Source of the DNA: Callaeas wilsoni
Taxonomy: Eukaryota > Chordata > Aves > Passeriformes > Callaeidae
Direction of reading: 5' to 3'
Assembly: GCA_013398955.1 (NCBI GenBank)
Contig: VWPU01001224.1
Span: 1-64,000, forward strand
Length of the DNA stretch: 64,000 bases
A program made the translations under genes and the position numbers. Below are positions 46,801-59,130 of the stretch, piece by piece (the first letter of the stretch is position 1; every line of letters begins with the position of its first letter). A model generated the notes under the pieces. It did not search any database, had not been told where the DNA came from, and saw nothing but the letters and a program-made list of their open reading frames with translations.

Positions 46801-49209
46801 CCTTCCCTGTCAGGAAGAGGGGGAGAGAGGACTCAGCGAGAGATTTAAGCGCATATGGCGCATGAATGAGCGGGGGATGGCTGACGGAGGTGGCCTCCTG
46901 CCAGGGGTGTGCAGGGTTTGGGGAAGGTTTCTCAGCTTGCTCAAGGCATTTTCTTCTTGCAAAGTCCAGGCAGAGCCTTCCCTGCCATTTTTGGAACAAC
47001 CAGAAAGAGAGAGATGGTGGATTGTGGTTGGTTGGGATTTTTTTTTTTGCACAGCCTTTCCATATGAGTGTATTTAATTACCCTGAGAAGGCCTCCCAAA
47101 GACAGAGGGGAAAAGCATTAGGATATTCCGGCTGCATACAATTTCTCCCCTGCTCCACTGACGTTCCTGCAGGAGCAGTATCTGTTCCAGGCTCATTGCC
47201 TTCCCTCACTCATCCTCCTGCGCCGACAGCTCGAACGCACAGATGCACAAAACGTTCCTGGAGCATCTCAGACAGGACCCCTGCTCCAAAAACACTTCTT
47301 CCCAGATGTGCGAGCTCTGCTAGAGGACCGGGACGGGGAAGGCTCCAGCCAGAGGGGGAAGGAGGCCATGGGGGGGCTGTCAGTTTTGCTACCATATGAC
47401 TTTGCCACCATGTGCCAAAAAAGAAAAAAAAAAAAAAAAAAAAAAAGAAAAAAGAATATTGGGGGAGGGGACACTTTTACTGCCAACAGCCACTTTCACC
47501 TTCTTCCCCATTTAACAGAGCATTTTTGTGGGCAGGAAGAATCAGAAAATTTGTTCATAGAGAAGAAACAAAGCAAATGAGCAGCCAACAATAAAAACCC
47601 CATTTCCTTACGGAAGGACAGTTTGATTTTAATGGCGAGGAGCATATGCTGCTCCTGTCAGCATCAGCAGCAGCTCCTCAGCATCCCTGAAAAGTCAGGC
47701 AGTGGATCATCGGAGTTGTCAGTCCTGCCAGCTGCCATGAGAGGGACCTTCCCTGCCCTGCCAGGCACGTATCCCATCGGGAAGCCCTTCTCCAGAGTAG
47801 GAAACGACCGTGGTTTGCATCTCTTTTCTCAAATGTGGGTAAAAAATATGGACCAGCAGCCAGACTGCCAGGTGGGAGAGGACACCCACATTTTGTCTGA
47901 GCTTCCCAGGAGGGAGAGGGGAAGGGCTGCCTTCACCCAGCTCCCACCAAAACCAGCAAGAGGAACCTCTGTGGCTTCCATCGCTCCAGATGTTCCTCTG
48001 CGCCCCGTGAGCTGGCACACAGGGCTGCTGCCTCACACCCCAAGCACAGCTGCTTCTGCCCACTCCTGCCTTCCTCTCCCTAAGCACTCAGATACCTCTG
48101 CAGATGTAAAGCAACACACGCAAAAAAAAAGGGTCCTTCACATTAATTAAACCATATTGTTTGAAAACAAAATGAAAAATATTCCTGCTTTGTCGTGCAG
48201 GACAGAAAAGAACTGTTTGGTATGGGAAAATACAGATCTGATGGGGAAGATCAAGTGCATGCTCATTCTCAAGGAGCTTCAACAAACAGTCCAAATAAAG
48301 GTTTTGCTCCATTCCCAAATTTCCTACTGCAGCCACAACCCCTTGGGAAAGGTCATTCCTCTTGGGCAGTTTGGGATTAGCAGCCATCAGGGAGTTCAGA
48401 AACTCATCCCAAGCAAAGAAAATAAAGCAACCAGAAAAAAAGAGGCAGAGAAGTGATTTGCTTTAAGAAGTGAAAGCCCTTAAGTCTGTGGGTTTTTTCA
48501 CGGACGTCCCTGAAGGTTTTGCCATATTAATCTCTTAATGGGTTTATGGTAATTATGTACAGGCCAACACCAACTGGGCCATCCTTCTACTGGGGAGCGC
48601 TCCCGTGCAGGGTAAAGCTGCAAACCAGGAAGATCAGATTCAAATCCCTGCTCAAGCACAGCCCTGACTGGAGCCAGACCAGATGCAGCTCACGGCTGCA
48701 GAGCTGGAAAGCCCCAGAGAAAGGGGGCTGGATGCACTGGAAGGGCCATTTGGTCATGGCAGCAATGTTTTAAACAGCCCAGTACTGAACACTGGCAGCA
48801 ACAACAGCACTGGGGAGAGACAATTGCTGGAAAGGAAAAAGAAAAGACCTTGCTCTACGCTGGGCTGTACAGATGACTTGGACAACCCAGGCTGTGCTTC
48901 CAGCTCTGCTGCTCACCACCTGCATATCCACTGCCAAGTCACTGAGGGCACATTTTTCTCCCTTTCAGGTTCTCTGGCATGCAAAGAGCCTACAGGCTGG
49001 GTTTCCAAAGTCCCCTCCCTCATCTTGCGACTACCAGCTCCAGCCTGCAGGCACAGCAGACACCACCCATGTCACGGCAGGCAGCAGGGACACAGACGAT
49101 CCTGGTGCACTGCCACTGCCCTTCTGCGGCCACGCAGGGGCAAGGACAGGGCCCGTGGCAGCATGCAGAAGCAAGGACACATATTCCCTTCCGGACCACA
49201 ACCCCTTAC
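43855..49209 (-). other. NCOR2: NCOR2 intron (5.4 kb)
   Basis: This phase-0 intron runs from donor GTAAGG at the 49209 end to acceptor CCACAG at the 43855 end. It includes an A-rich purine tract with 23 consecutive A at 47424-47446, and a 14-A run near 45652. No processed pseudogene could be recognised upstream of the A tract. No gene was seen. Confidence 0.85.
47417..47456. repeat. A-rich tract with 23 consecutive A
   Basis: The tract is uninterrupted A at 47424-47446 and is flanked by short A runs broken by single G. It could be a simple repeat or the remnant tail of a retrocopy on the plus strand. The sequence before it has no recognisable coding content. Confidence 0.85.
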
Positions 49210-49389
49210 CTGCTTCTTCTTCAGCTTGGAGATCTGCTGCTCCACCATGGTGATCTCGCGGTCCACGCGGTCCATGTTCTGAATGAGCTCCTCCTTGGAG
49301 AGCCGGGCGGGCAGCAGGTCCAGCTCGGCGTCGGGGTGAGCAGGGCTCACGGGCGACACGGGCTCCAGTTTGCCAGGCAGGCCACGATC
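49210..49389 (-). CDS. NCOR2: NCOR2 exon: GPS2/TBL1-binding coiled coil (residues 1-60)
   Basis: This 180-nt exon has phase 0 at both ends. Its acceptor is TTCCCAG before GATCGTGG, and its donor is AAGCAG followed by GTAAGG. It encodes 60 residues starting DRGLPGKLEPVSP. Residues 1-30 are a proline- and acid-rich linker. Residues 31-60 are a charged amphipathic helix containing SKEELIQNMDRVDREI and ending SKLKKKQ. In SMRT and NCoR this helix is the part of repression domain 1 that forms a coiled coil with GPS2 and takes part in TBL1 binding (established for the family). It is the most 5' NCOR2 coding exon I can find. The preceding exons, which should carry the initiator methionine, are not recognisable in the 14.6 kb upstream. 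Identity is highly secure, since the helix is nearly invariant among vertebrates. Confidence 0.96.
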
Positions 49390-52300
49390 CTGGGAAGCGC
49401 AAAACAACCGGATCATCTCTCTCCCAGGAGACTCTGGATCCTTCTCTCATCCTCCCACAGCTCCCTGGCCCATTCCCAGCCTTCTGAGATACACAAAACC
49501 CTTAAAAAAACCTGCTAGACTAGGGAGTACCAGCTGTCAGATCACATCACCACAGTGCTCCACAACCTCCAGCATCTCCAGAGAGAACCAGGTTATTCTC
49601 CCAGGGACACAGCAGCAGCTCTTCCTCCTGACAAAGCCTCAGAGGCTCCCACCACCTTGAGTGCTGCTCACATTCCTACAGGATCAATAAACCCATCCAT
49701 ATTCAGGAGCTCTCAGCACCACTGTCCCTTCGTAGGGCTCAAGGCTACATCTTCTCGGCAAAAATGAGACACCACAGCCATGTCCTCCTCGGACAGTGCC
49801 ACAGAGAGGAGAGCAGCATTAACCATGCTGAAGGAGAAGGGGCTATGAGGGCAGTCCCTGGGAGGAAAGAGGGCTCCCAGCTACTTCATGGCAGTCTTCC
49901 CCCATCTCTTCCTAAACCCCGGGGGTTCTCTCAGCGTTGGATGTTGAATGCATCCATCCAGATATGGAGAGCAAGGGGATAGGCGAGCGAAGATAAAAAT
50001 AGACCAAACTGGTATTTTTCAAACTCCAGGTGAAGAGGCTTCAGCTCAACAAGACCCTTCAAGTGAGAGACTGGAGAGATCAGCAAAATCTCCGTGGCCA
50101 TGACAGGGAGCAGCTCTAATGGCCCAGGGCTAAAGGCAGAGGGAAAACACATCAAAAAATTCAGCTTTGCCCCCAGCAGTGCAACAACTTTGTTGAGCCC
50201 AGCTAGCCGGTATCCCAGGAGCATCCTGCAGCCACGCTGCCTCTCCTGCACACCATCCTTCCCCTCTGCAGCTCCAAGCAAAGGACCCCCGCTCTGCCAA
50301 CACAAGCTGCATGCCTGGATGAGCCTGCCCACCACGGATGAACACACCTGGGATGAGGCAGCTGTTTAACAGCCACCGGCCATACAGACGGGATCACGGC
50401 ACACCACCAGCCTACCCTGACCCAGGACACTCCTCTCTGGCAGCCACCCAGCACCTTAATTAAAAGTTTATCTATTCATTTGCTTAGTGAGTGGATGGAT
50501 TTCTTTTCCTGGAGGGGGAGGAGTGGTGGCTCTGTTTGTAACCCTAAACCGCTGCCAGGCTGGGCAGCCAGCACACTGCAGCTGCTGCCGAGGGGAGGCA
50601 AACAAGGGAAGAAGTTCACAAACTTTGCTACCTTCAGCACAGCAGCCCTGTACAAAGCCAACACTGTTCTGCACCACCTGGTGCTGAGCATCCTCCCCTC
50701 CGCGCTCACACAGCCACCGGCCAAAGGCCAGGGCTGACGCTCTGCCCAGGCTGGTCCTCCTGCCATGATGGAGCTGGATGGTGGCTTGTGGACCCCTCTG
50801 TGTCCCCCACCTAACCAGGCTGGTGGATGATGGCTCTGGGTGACTCCCAGCCGTGCTGCAGCTCGTGCTGAACGCGGTGAGTGTGCAGATACCCGCCGGC
50901 ACTGCTCGGCATCTCAACAGCGTCTGCTGTGAGGTCTCGCTCTGTCCCTGCTGGGTGCAGCCAGGAGGCACCAACGCCCTTCCCACTGCTGCCATCAAGG
51001 GACGGAAAGCAAAGGAGCACCCCAAAACTCTGCTCTCACTGTCCTGCCTCGGGCCCATCCAACCCCAGGAGCACAGGGGCACCAGAAAGACTCAGCTGCT
51101 TGTATCCAGAGTCCATTCAGAAGAGAAGCTAGAAGAACATGAGAGCTTTCTGGAGAGCCCTGAAAAGAAGATCGCATCTTGTTTTACCTTCTCAGCATTA
51201 GACATCAAAAATGGTCAGTCTGCAGCAGTGCGAAGGCTTTATGTTCTCCAGAACTGGGTTTTTTTTGTGGTTTTCTTTTTTTTCAAGTCGAGAGGAGCAG
51301 GACAACCACAAAAAGCAAAAGATAAATTAGGTGTTCATGAAATCTCGTTCAGATTAAGGCACAGGAAGGGGAAGTGGCAGTGGCTTGTAGGTGGGCAGGT
51401 TTTTTCTAAAGGAAAGAAAGCTACCTGCCAAAAATGCAGGAGAGAAAGGCTCCTCTGTGCACATGAAACAAATGATACCTTCTCACATCTGCCGATATGC
51501 AAGACAGGGCATCTTTAAACTTCTACTTGGCACAAAACCCCTTGGAAATCTGGGTCCTGATATATCTTTTTCTTTTTACCTTGCGGAATCTGAAGCAAAA
51601 GAGCAGCAAAGCTGAGCAAGGGAAATAGCTGCAAGTCACAGCACAAACATCATCATCATCTGGTATTAGGAGATTATTACAGCAATAGAGCGAGGCAATG
51701 TCCTTGGACCTCACATACTGGGCACTGTCGTGTCACAAGCACCTTTCTAAATCAACAAAATGACAAGCAGCAAGAAGAAGGAAAATCCAAAACTAAAGGC
51801 AAAAAAAAAAAAATCTTGTCTGTGCAGTGGTGACATCCAAAAAGCAGAGCTCACGGATTTGGGCAAAGCATAAAGAAGTCCTTATAAATCACAAGAGTGG
51901 GTTGAATAGAGATTTGCAAAGACCAGAGTCCACTCAGAGCATGGAGAAGACACCAACAGTCAGAGATATTTCAACTAGTGCTCTGCTTCCTACAGCTCTC
52001 AAGAAACCCTCAAAATATATTCCCCTGCTCTAGACAGTGTCATACTCTGAACAAGTGCAATGTAAAACGTGGAATTCTTCTTATTAACGTGAAGTCACAG
52101 ACTTCCAAACCAGCAAGAGCCATGAGAGGTGGAATAAATCTGCTGGAGGGAAGAAAACAATTACTGCATTACTCAAGTTGATATTTTCTCAGTAATTATA
52201 CTGTTTCCATGTGATTTGTTTTTACACACGGCTAACAGCTACTGCAGCTCCCGTTTATCCCTGGCCTTGTTTTGTGATTTATATGATAACAAGGGTGGGT

Positions 52301-55107
52301 GTGAGGGGGGCAGAGGCTGCACAAACCTCCCTGCAGCAGGAGGAGGTGCTGGCACTGAAGAAAACAATTATCACTGAGGAGGCTGTCAAAGAGCAAGGCC
52401 AGACTTTGGGGTGGGTTTCTTCTACATGCTTAGGAATAAAAATTCCCGACATAGATAATGGAGTAAGCCTGCTACTCGCTATTAAGCAGTGACTTTGAAA
52501 ACATGCAAGAAAGAGAGGAAGGAAAAGGGTAAGCCAAGTGCCTGCTGATGCCTTGAAGAGCCAGTAAGTCTGCAGGTTAAATTTTATGTTCCTGCCATCA
52601 GACACACCAACATCTGGTCCACAAGAAAAAATTACATTGGGAACCCCAAGCGTGGTCCCAGCACACACTGGAACCTGCACCAAACCATCTCCACCTGCTT
52701 ATTTTGCATTACTGACCCAGCTTGTGATACTCACAGGGAAGTCATGCGAGTTGGAGGGATGGAAGAGGGCGTCTGTGCCACAGTTCAGCTCAGCACCTAC
52801 AGCTGGATGCAGCCCAGCCTCCCTGAAGGGTCACTTTTCTCCGCTGCTTCCCACCCTCAGGAGACAGCAGATTGGTCACTCCGCTCCATCTGCACCTAAC
52901 TCTCGCTGCAAAGTGCATTCTGACCTTGCTGCTCCCTTGACTGCATCAATTGCTTCTTCAAAACTCCGCAGTGGAGCTTCCAAACCTCCACACCCCATCG
53001 GTGCATCCCAAGCGAACAGAGCCGCTCGCCCGGGACCACTCCCAGGCTCTCCAGCACGGCACACGGTGTTTGCCCTACATATCATCTTCCGTAAGCCCGG
53101 GTCTCTCTCTGCCTTTCTAATCCACATCATTAGCGATGTTCCCCCAAGCCCAGGACAGAGATTTAGGGATGCCAACATCATCTCTTCCACAGTCTGTTCA
53201 CTTTCTAATTATCAGCCAGCAGCAGCACTTCCTGCTGGAGCACCAGGAGGGATTAAGAGCTGTTATCTTTGACTCCTGCCCACTCGCACATCTCATGTCC
53301 TCATGAGCTGGAGAAGATTGCCAAAGCAGGCACGATAGGCTGGGGCCACTCAATTTGTGCTCAAATTAATTCTCAAAAAACCTCACATGAACTTGTGATC
53401 AGGGGATCTCCTTGTGGGGATGCCTCCACCACCGGAGCCTCTCACAGCAGCACTGAGTCGGTGAACATTCCAGCACTCCACCAGCCAACACCCCTCCCAA
53501 AGCCCCATCCACGTAGGGCTGTGCCACACGGCAGAGCCAGCAGCTCATCCTCCCTGTCCAGCAGCCCAGGGATGAGCAGCATCACACTCTGAGCCCCCAC
53601 TGAGTCCCACTCCTTGAGATGAGAACTGAGCAGGAAAGCCAACACTCCACTCCTCCATCCATCAGGTTTTTAGGTAAAAAACATGCATATAAAACTCCTA
53701 AGTGAGCCAAATACAGACTATAGGAATTTATTTGTTTAATTGGAAGAGTGTCCAACACATTCTGGCATATCTTAAGCCCCAGGATGACAGCACTGACAGA
53801 GGGAAAAAGTTATGGAGCTGAAAACTAATGTCTCATTTCCCCAGGGAGATGCAGGAGTACAAAAAGTCAGGGAGTCTGAGCAGTGAAAAGTACATCGAGT
53901 TACCGCAATTCTTTTGTTCATGGCCATCTGCTGTGCTAATGGCTGTTTCTGCAGCCTGGCCCTTCAAACGAGGTTTTAATTCTTAAATACTGCTGGGCCC
54001 TCGCTGGGCTGCGTCCCTGTGTGCTCGAAGGGCTGCCAAAGCGGGATGGAGACGCTCTGGGGAGCACCTACGGTGCTGCTCACCAGCCAGGAGCACACGG
54101 GGGTTCCCCTGAAAGGCCAACCAGTGCTCCCGAGGGATGCCAGGTGTGGGACCAAGGCATGATCCACCTCCTTCCTCCATCCCCACTCGCCATGGCATGT
54201 GCAGAACAGGGATCGCTTTCACTGGATGCAGCCCAGTACGTGCTCTCATGGGAATTCATGAAGCTGGAGACCAAGGAGCTGTCTGAAGAGAAAGCCAGGT
54301 TTTTTTAAAATTTAATTTATTTTTTTAAGTAAATCTGACTTTACGAGAAGGCCCACGAAATTCCTTTCCTCCGTAATCCAGCTGAATTCCACGCAGACAG
54401 AGCAGAAAACATCCCAACAATTTCTAAGCTTGCACGAAAGTAGGTCAAAAAACTTCCCCAATGTTTCAACAGCTTGAAGCAATTTAATTGCAAAACCAGT
54501 ACCAAATGCTGACCCCTCCCTCCCTGCCTCCCCTCCCCGGCAGATTTACGAGGGTGGTAAAACCTCGCCAGCCAGAGCCTCACTTAAATGCAGTAACCAA
54601 AACTTTGTATCTGGTCTCGCAAAACTTGTTTGTGCTCAAAAGAGCCGTTCCGCCGCCTTAGAGCGAACGGATGCTGCCTCTGGACCTCAGGACTGCAGAA
54701 TTCTACAGGAGCACCACCAAACACGGCTTAAGGACTCAGAGGCAGCCCAAAATAACGGGTCAAATCCGGAAAACCTTACTCAGGCAAACTCCCACAGACG
54801 CCGAAGGCATTACCGAACAAATGGATGCTGTGCCTTTCATCCCCTTCCTGCGTTTCCCCATTAGCGGATAATAATTGCATTGAATGCGAACGTTCCCCAC
54901 TGACTGAGAGGAGTGATGAATTCTCACCTACCCATCTACTCATTACAACGAAGAGCTAATTGCTCCACCTCTCATTAAGAATCCCCAACACTGCCTATTC
55001 TGCATCCCTGGATTTTCAGTTGACCTTAAGTTTGTTGAAACAGTAACTGTCTGGACTGAAATTTTCCATGCTGAATATTGGATTCAGGCATTTTTAGTTT
55101 TTTGTTG

Positions 55108-55122
55108 TTTTTTTTTTTTTTT
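55108..55122. repeat. Poly-T run (15)
   Basis: A homopolymer in a T-rich stretch that also contains TTTTTAGTTTTTTGTTG. On the transcribed (minus) strand it is poly-A. No element is attached that I can recognise. Confidence 0.8.
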
Positions 55123-56278
55123 CCTCAACAGTGAATTTCAGCCAAAACAACTCTGTCACTTCCAAGAACAAGTTTACAAGAAAATATGCCTTTCTGCAAC
55201 ATTCAGAAAGATTCTGGGAACTTTCTCTTTGAGCATCTTCAGTACAGTTGATACATCTGGTAAGACTCTCTGCCAGCAATTTGCCTTTTGTTAACACTGA
55301 AAAAGAGTCCAAGTCAAAGAAAAAAAAAATTAATAAAAATCTCCTCTGGGTGCTTGCCTTAGGGGAATGACTTGGAACTGAGCAGGCAAGCAGAGTGGAG
55401 TCTTGGTTCTGGGAAGCTCCAGGAAAGGTATTGCACTCTGCCTGTACTTCTGCAAAGGGAACGAAAGGGCTGAGCTGGAAGGACCATGCCGGCACATGTG
55501 AAGCGTTCCAGGCCAACAGCAAGTGCCCTGAAAGAGTTGTGGTTTGGACAGCAGGTAAAGCCTGAGACCACCCACGGGATGAGAAGGATGGAGCAATGCA
55601 GCCAGTCACCCTCTGGCACAAGACAGAGCCTGTCCCAGGCAGGGACAGGGGGCAGGTACAGCAAAGACAGGGTCCTGACAAGTTCAGGTTGTCAGAGTAG
55701 CCCCAGAGCAGCAAGATCTTCCAGTCCTCCATCTGCAACTTTAATGCTCTTTCCATAATTTGTTCAGCCAGCAGCCACCAGTGCTGACACCGCACACACG
55801 AGCGCGTGTTTGAAGCCTCTTAAAAAGGACCAAACTGCGAAAAACGCCTCCGACTTACATGAAGCGCCAAGGCAGAGAGGGAAATTTTTAATTGCCCAAT
55901 TTGGCACTCAGCCAGGCAGCGGGGTCACCCCCGGCTACAGAACCACATTTTAAAGGTAACGGGGAGCTCACGGCAGAGCCTGGCTCCTCCTTGCTGGGGC
56001 TCGAACCTCCCTCGCATTCCCTGGGGCCAGCGGACTTCGGACAGCTTTCACAGGAACCTCTGAATAATCACCAGGGCCTGTTTTTGCATTTCTACCTGTG
56101 CCTGCTGCTCAGGGAGGTTCTTGAGGGAGGTAGAGAGGGTCCTTTGCCTGGGGGTGCAGGCGCAATCCCCAAACCTCCTGTGGCACCCTAGGAAGCACCT
56201 TGTCACCTAACCCAACGAGCCTAAGGGGAACGGAGCACTCACTCCATGCCTTTGAAAGCTTTATCCTCCCAATTTTTA

Positions 56279-56294
56279 TTTTTTTTTTTTTTTT
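56279..56294. repeat. Poly-T run (16)
   Basis: A homopolymer preceded by AATTTTTA. It reads as poly-A on the minus strand, with no recognisable retroelement body on its 5' side in that orientation. Confidence 0.8.
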
Positions 56295-56940
56295 GCAATA
56301 CCATCCATCCTCTTTCAATTACCACATGCAGTAAAGCAAGTTCCGAGTCTTTCCAGCACATCAACGAGGTAGGGATGAAGCACCAAGGTCCATGTTAATC
56401 CCAGCAAGCAAGTTTCCTCTGACAGAGGATGCTGGAATAGGCCCTACCAAATCCCAGCTGTCCCTCAAGCAGGTAGAAAGCATGTCCTAAATGAAATGCG
56501 AAAAGCAAGCTCAAGTTTTGTAAAAGAGGCTTCTGAAGAAAAAAAAAATCCCTTTTTACACCAGTGCAATACTCCAGTGAACAGCACAAATGCCACTGCA
56601 CTGCCGGGACAGCATCTCCATCCACACCCGTCAGTCCTTCAGAAGTGGGAGCTGGGCACTACATCCGCTTACATCTGCTCTCCGCTGAGCATCCCGTCAA
56701 AAATATATCATTTCACGCCAACTGGAAAAGCTTCGTCAGCCAAAAAAGCAGGCGGGCAACCAGTCAGCGGGACTGAAGCCACTGCAGCGTCATGTGTTGG
56801 AAACATGGGGCCAGATCCTGAGCCAGGCTCAGCACCAGCACACCCAACGCTGCCCCGGCGTGCAGGGACACGAGAGCCGCTGCTCGGATGGCCGGGAAGG
56901 GCAGCGCACACACGGACACGCCAGCAAACCTCCTCCCCTG

Positions 56941-57423
56941 CTTCTAGGAGCCACCGGCCAGCACCTCCCCCCCGCTTCCAGGAGCCACCGGCCGGCACCC
57001 CCCCCCGGCTTCCCGGGGCCACCGGCCAGCAAACCGCCTCCCCGGCTGCCAGGAGCCACCGACCAGCAAACCTCCTCCCGTGCTTCCAGGAGCCACCGGC
57101 CGGCACCCCCCCCCGGCTTCCCGGGGCCACCGGCCAGCAAACCGCCTCCCCGGCTGCCAGGAGCCACCGACCAGCAAACCTCCTCCCGTGCTTCCAGGAG
57201 CCACCGGCCGGCACCCCCCCCCGGCTTCCCGGGGCCACCGGCCAGCAAACCGCCTCCCCGGCTGCCAGGAGCCACCGACCAGCAAACCTCCTCCCGTGCT
57301 TCCAGGAGCCACCGGCCGGCACCCCCCCCCGGCTTCCCGGGGCCACCGGCCAGCAAACCGCCTCCCCGGCTGCCAGGAGCCACCGACCAGCAAACCTCCT
57401 CCCCTGCTTCCAGGAGCCACCGA
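56941..57423. repeat. Minisatellite: 36-bp subunits arranged as a 108-bp higher-order repeat
   Basis: Subunits share the core GGAGCCACCGGCCAGCA. Three subunit types (starting CTTCCAGGAGCC, CTTCCCGGGGCC and CTGCCAGGAGCC) alternate in fixed order. The first type recurs at 56975, 57083, 57191, 57299 and 57407, an exact 108-bp period with almost no divergence between copies. One variant subunit precedes the array at 56941, and a partial one ends it. Because 108 is a multiple of 3 and the unit has no stop in any frame, long open frames run through all six frames. These are a by-product of the repeat and not evidence of a gene. The minus (transcribed) strand is G-rich, with nine consecutive G in each unit. 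Confidence 0.95.
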
Positions 57424-58679
57424 CGGGCTGCTCCAGGTGGGCGCCTGCTCGGCTCGGGCTGTGCCCCAGGCAGCTCCAGCTCGTTCACTCGGTGATGCCA
57501 GGTGCATCCTCCAGCACACGGACAAACACGGGGGGGGAGGGAAAATCCACCACGGCAGCTTCTCCAAACCTCACTGATTTAAAAATAAAAAATTGAGGGG
57601 AAATGAAAAGACAAAAGCCCTTCTCAGCCTGGTGTTATCAAGCAGAGGAAATGAGACTTCTAAAGCTCCCATTCAGAGAGGAGTGGGGGAGAGAAATCCC
57701 ACTCCAGACGCACTTGAACGAACAGCTTTTGAAATGGAAATGTTGCTCTTCAGAAACATTTAAATTTCCTCCTATTGCCAGGGAGGAGGCAGGAGGCCGA
57801 GGAGGAGCAGGGACTCCTCAGCCACACACATCCCAGCGGGATACACATAGGGCAGCACTCGGCGGCCCTGTGAAGCAGGGATTTGTCTGGGAGTTAATCA
57901 GGATGGCACACAACATCAATATTGGGAAGTTGGCTTGAAGGGGAATCAAATTTAGAGGGGAGGGAAGGGAATGATTGAAGACAGCTCTATTTAACCACTA
58001 CTGCTGCAAGTGAGATACACTTAAAGGCAGCTCACACTACCTCCCTCCCTCCCAACCATCAGCGAAAATTATTTTCCCCAAATCCTGGAGATTGAGCTGC
58101 CTTCTGAGGAGGAGACTGACTGATGGAAAAAAGAAATGCAAACAAGATCTAAAATGGTTTGAGCAGCGGCTGAGGTGCGTTGTGGGACAACCCAGACCTT
58201 CTCTTGCATGTAAGAGCCACTGCACCAAGCCAAGGGCACCCACAACTCTCCCAAGACTCAGAGCACATCCAGCACAGCGTGATGAGCCCCAGCACCACAC
58301 CCCTGCTCAATCCCAGCAGCTCCTGTTCCAACTGTGTCAGCTCACCAAACTGCAGTAACTGCTCCTGACGGAACCCACTGAGCTCTGCTTGCCAGCTGCA
58401 CGTCACCGCCTCCTCGCTCCAATGTCTCCAGGGTCACCTAATGCACAGCTTCATTCTGGCTGTGCTCTCAGGTATATGCAGCAGGACATCAAATACGTTT
58501 CACCTGTAGAAACCACGAGTAACGCAATGGGGACAACACCTCTGCCTGCCTCTCCGCTGCCTGAGGAACCCACCAGCAGCCTGACGGCCCCCGAGGCCGC
58601 ACAAAGCACATCCACTGACCGTCCCAAACACCCCGCGAGCAGCGGAGCTCTGGTAGCACCTCGGGACACACACAGAGGT

Positions 58680-59130
58680 GGGGATGTGGGACACAGCCCC
58701 AGCTGCCTGCACCGCCTTCCACCTCGGTGCCACGGCAGAGGCGGCGCAGCACGGCCACCACCCCGGCAGGATCCGTGCCCACAGGGAGCACGGGTGGTGC
58801 ACGGCAGCCGTCAGCTGCGCCATCCATCAGAGCCGGCCGCCGGCTGCGCTCAATGCTTTATTGTTCTAATAATTGTGCAGACACGTGGAAGGGGCTGCCT
58901 CGACATTCGCCGCTTGTTTGAGGAGCCATTTCCTTCGCTGCTCCGCCTGGTTTTCCATCAGGAGGCCGCATCCTGCGGGGGGGCAGTGCCGGCCGTTCCC
59001 AGCGCCATCCCCAGCCGGCGGGGCAGGAAGGTGGGAGGAAACAGCATCCCCCACCACCAGGAAACACAGGCGGGTGCTGGTCCAGGTCCCAGCCGGCAGC
59101 CAAGCCCTGCACCTCAACCAGCCCAGGAAA
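58680..59130. promoter_or_regulatory. CpG-enriched stretch in the upstream intron
   Basis: GC-rich sequence contains repeated CCGGC and GCCGCC words and lies about 9.3 kb 5' of the coiled-coil exon. It overlaps long open frames on both strands, which is expected for GC-rich DNA. It could be an alternative promoter or only compositional variation. Confidence 0.25.

Larger units (their letters stand above)
3998..49389 (-). other. NCOR2: NCOR2 (SMRT) gene, ten internal coding exons with their introns (partial gene)
   Basis: This is the part of NCOR2 present in the window. The ten exons join to 357 codons without a stop or frameshift, and every intron begins GT and ends AG on the minus strand. 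The product is a nuclear corepressor scaffold. It is recruited by unliganded nuclear receptors and other repressors and brings in HDAC3, TBL1 and GPS2. The window covers the first repression region (coiled coil) through the first SANT/DAD module. It lacks the N-terminal start exon and everything after the DAD, including SANT2 and the receptor-interacting boxes. NCOR2 is preferred over NCOR1 because of sequence in the DAD exons, recalled from the human proteins and not checked by alignment. Other genes were looked for on both strands within the introns and none was supported. Confidence 0.95.

Noticed and set aside
47300..47456. Processed pseudogene ending in the A tract
   Set aside because: The sequence before the A tract has no recognisable coding or transcript-like content, and bird CR1 elements rarely make poly-A retrocopies.
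3998..49389. Assignment to the paralogue NCOR1
   Set aside because: The DAD exons read LYDADQQRIKF, MNMWSEQEKETF and RRRGKSQ, which match NCOR2. NCOR1 as I recall it has different residues in each of these segments.
56941..57423. CRISPR array
   Set aside because: The subunits are contiguous with no unique spacers, the sequence is vertebrate intronic DNA, and there are no cas genes.
56496..57596. Plus-strand open frame of 366 codons, plus long open frames in the other five frames here
   Set aside because: All are produced by the stop-free 108-bp tandem repeat. The translation is proline/alanine/arginine-rich repeat peptide in every frame, with no domain.
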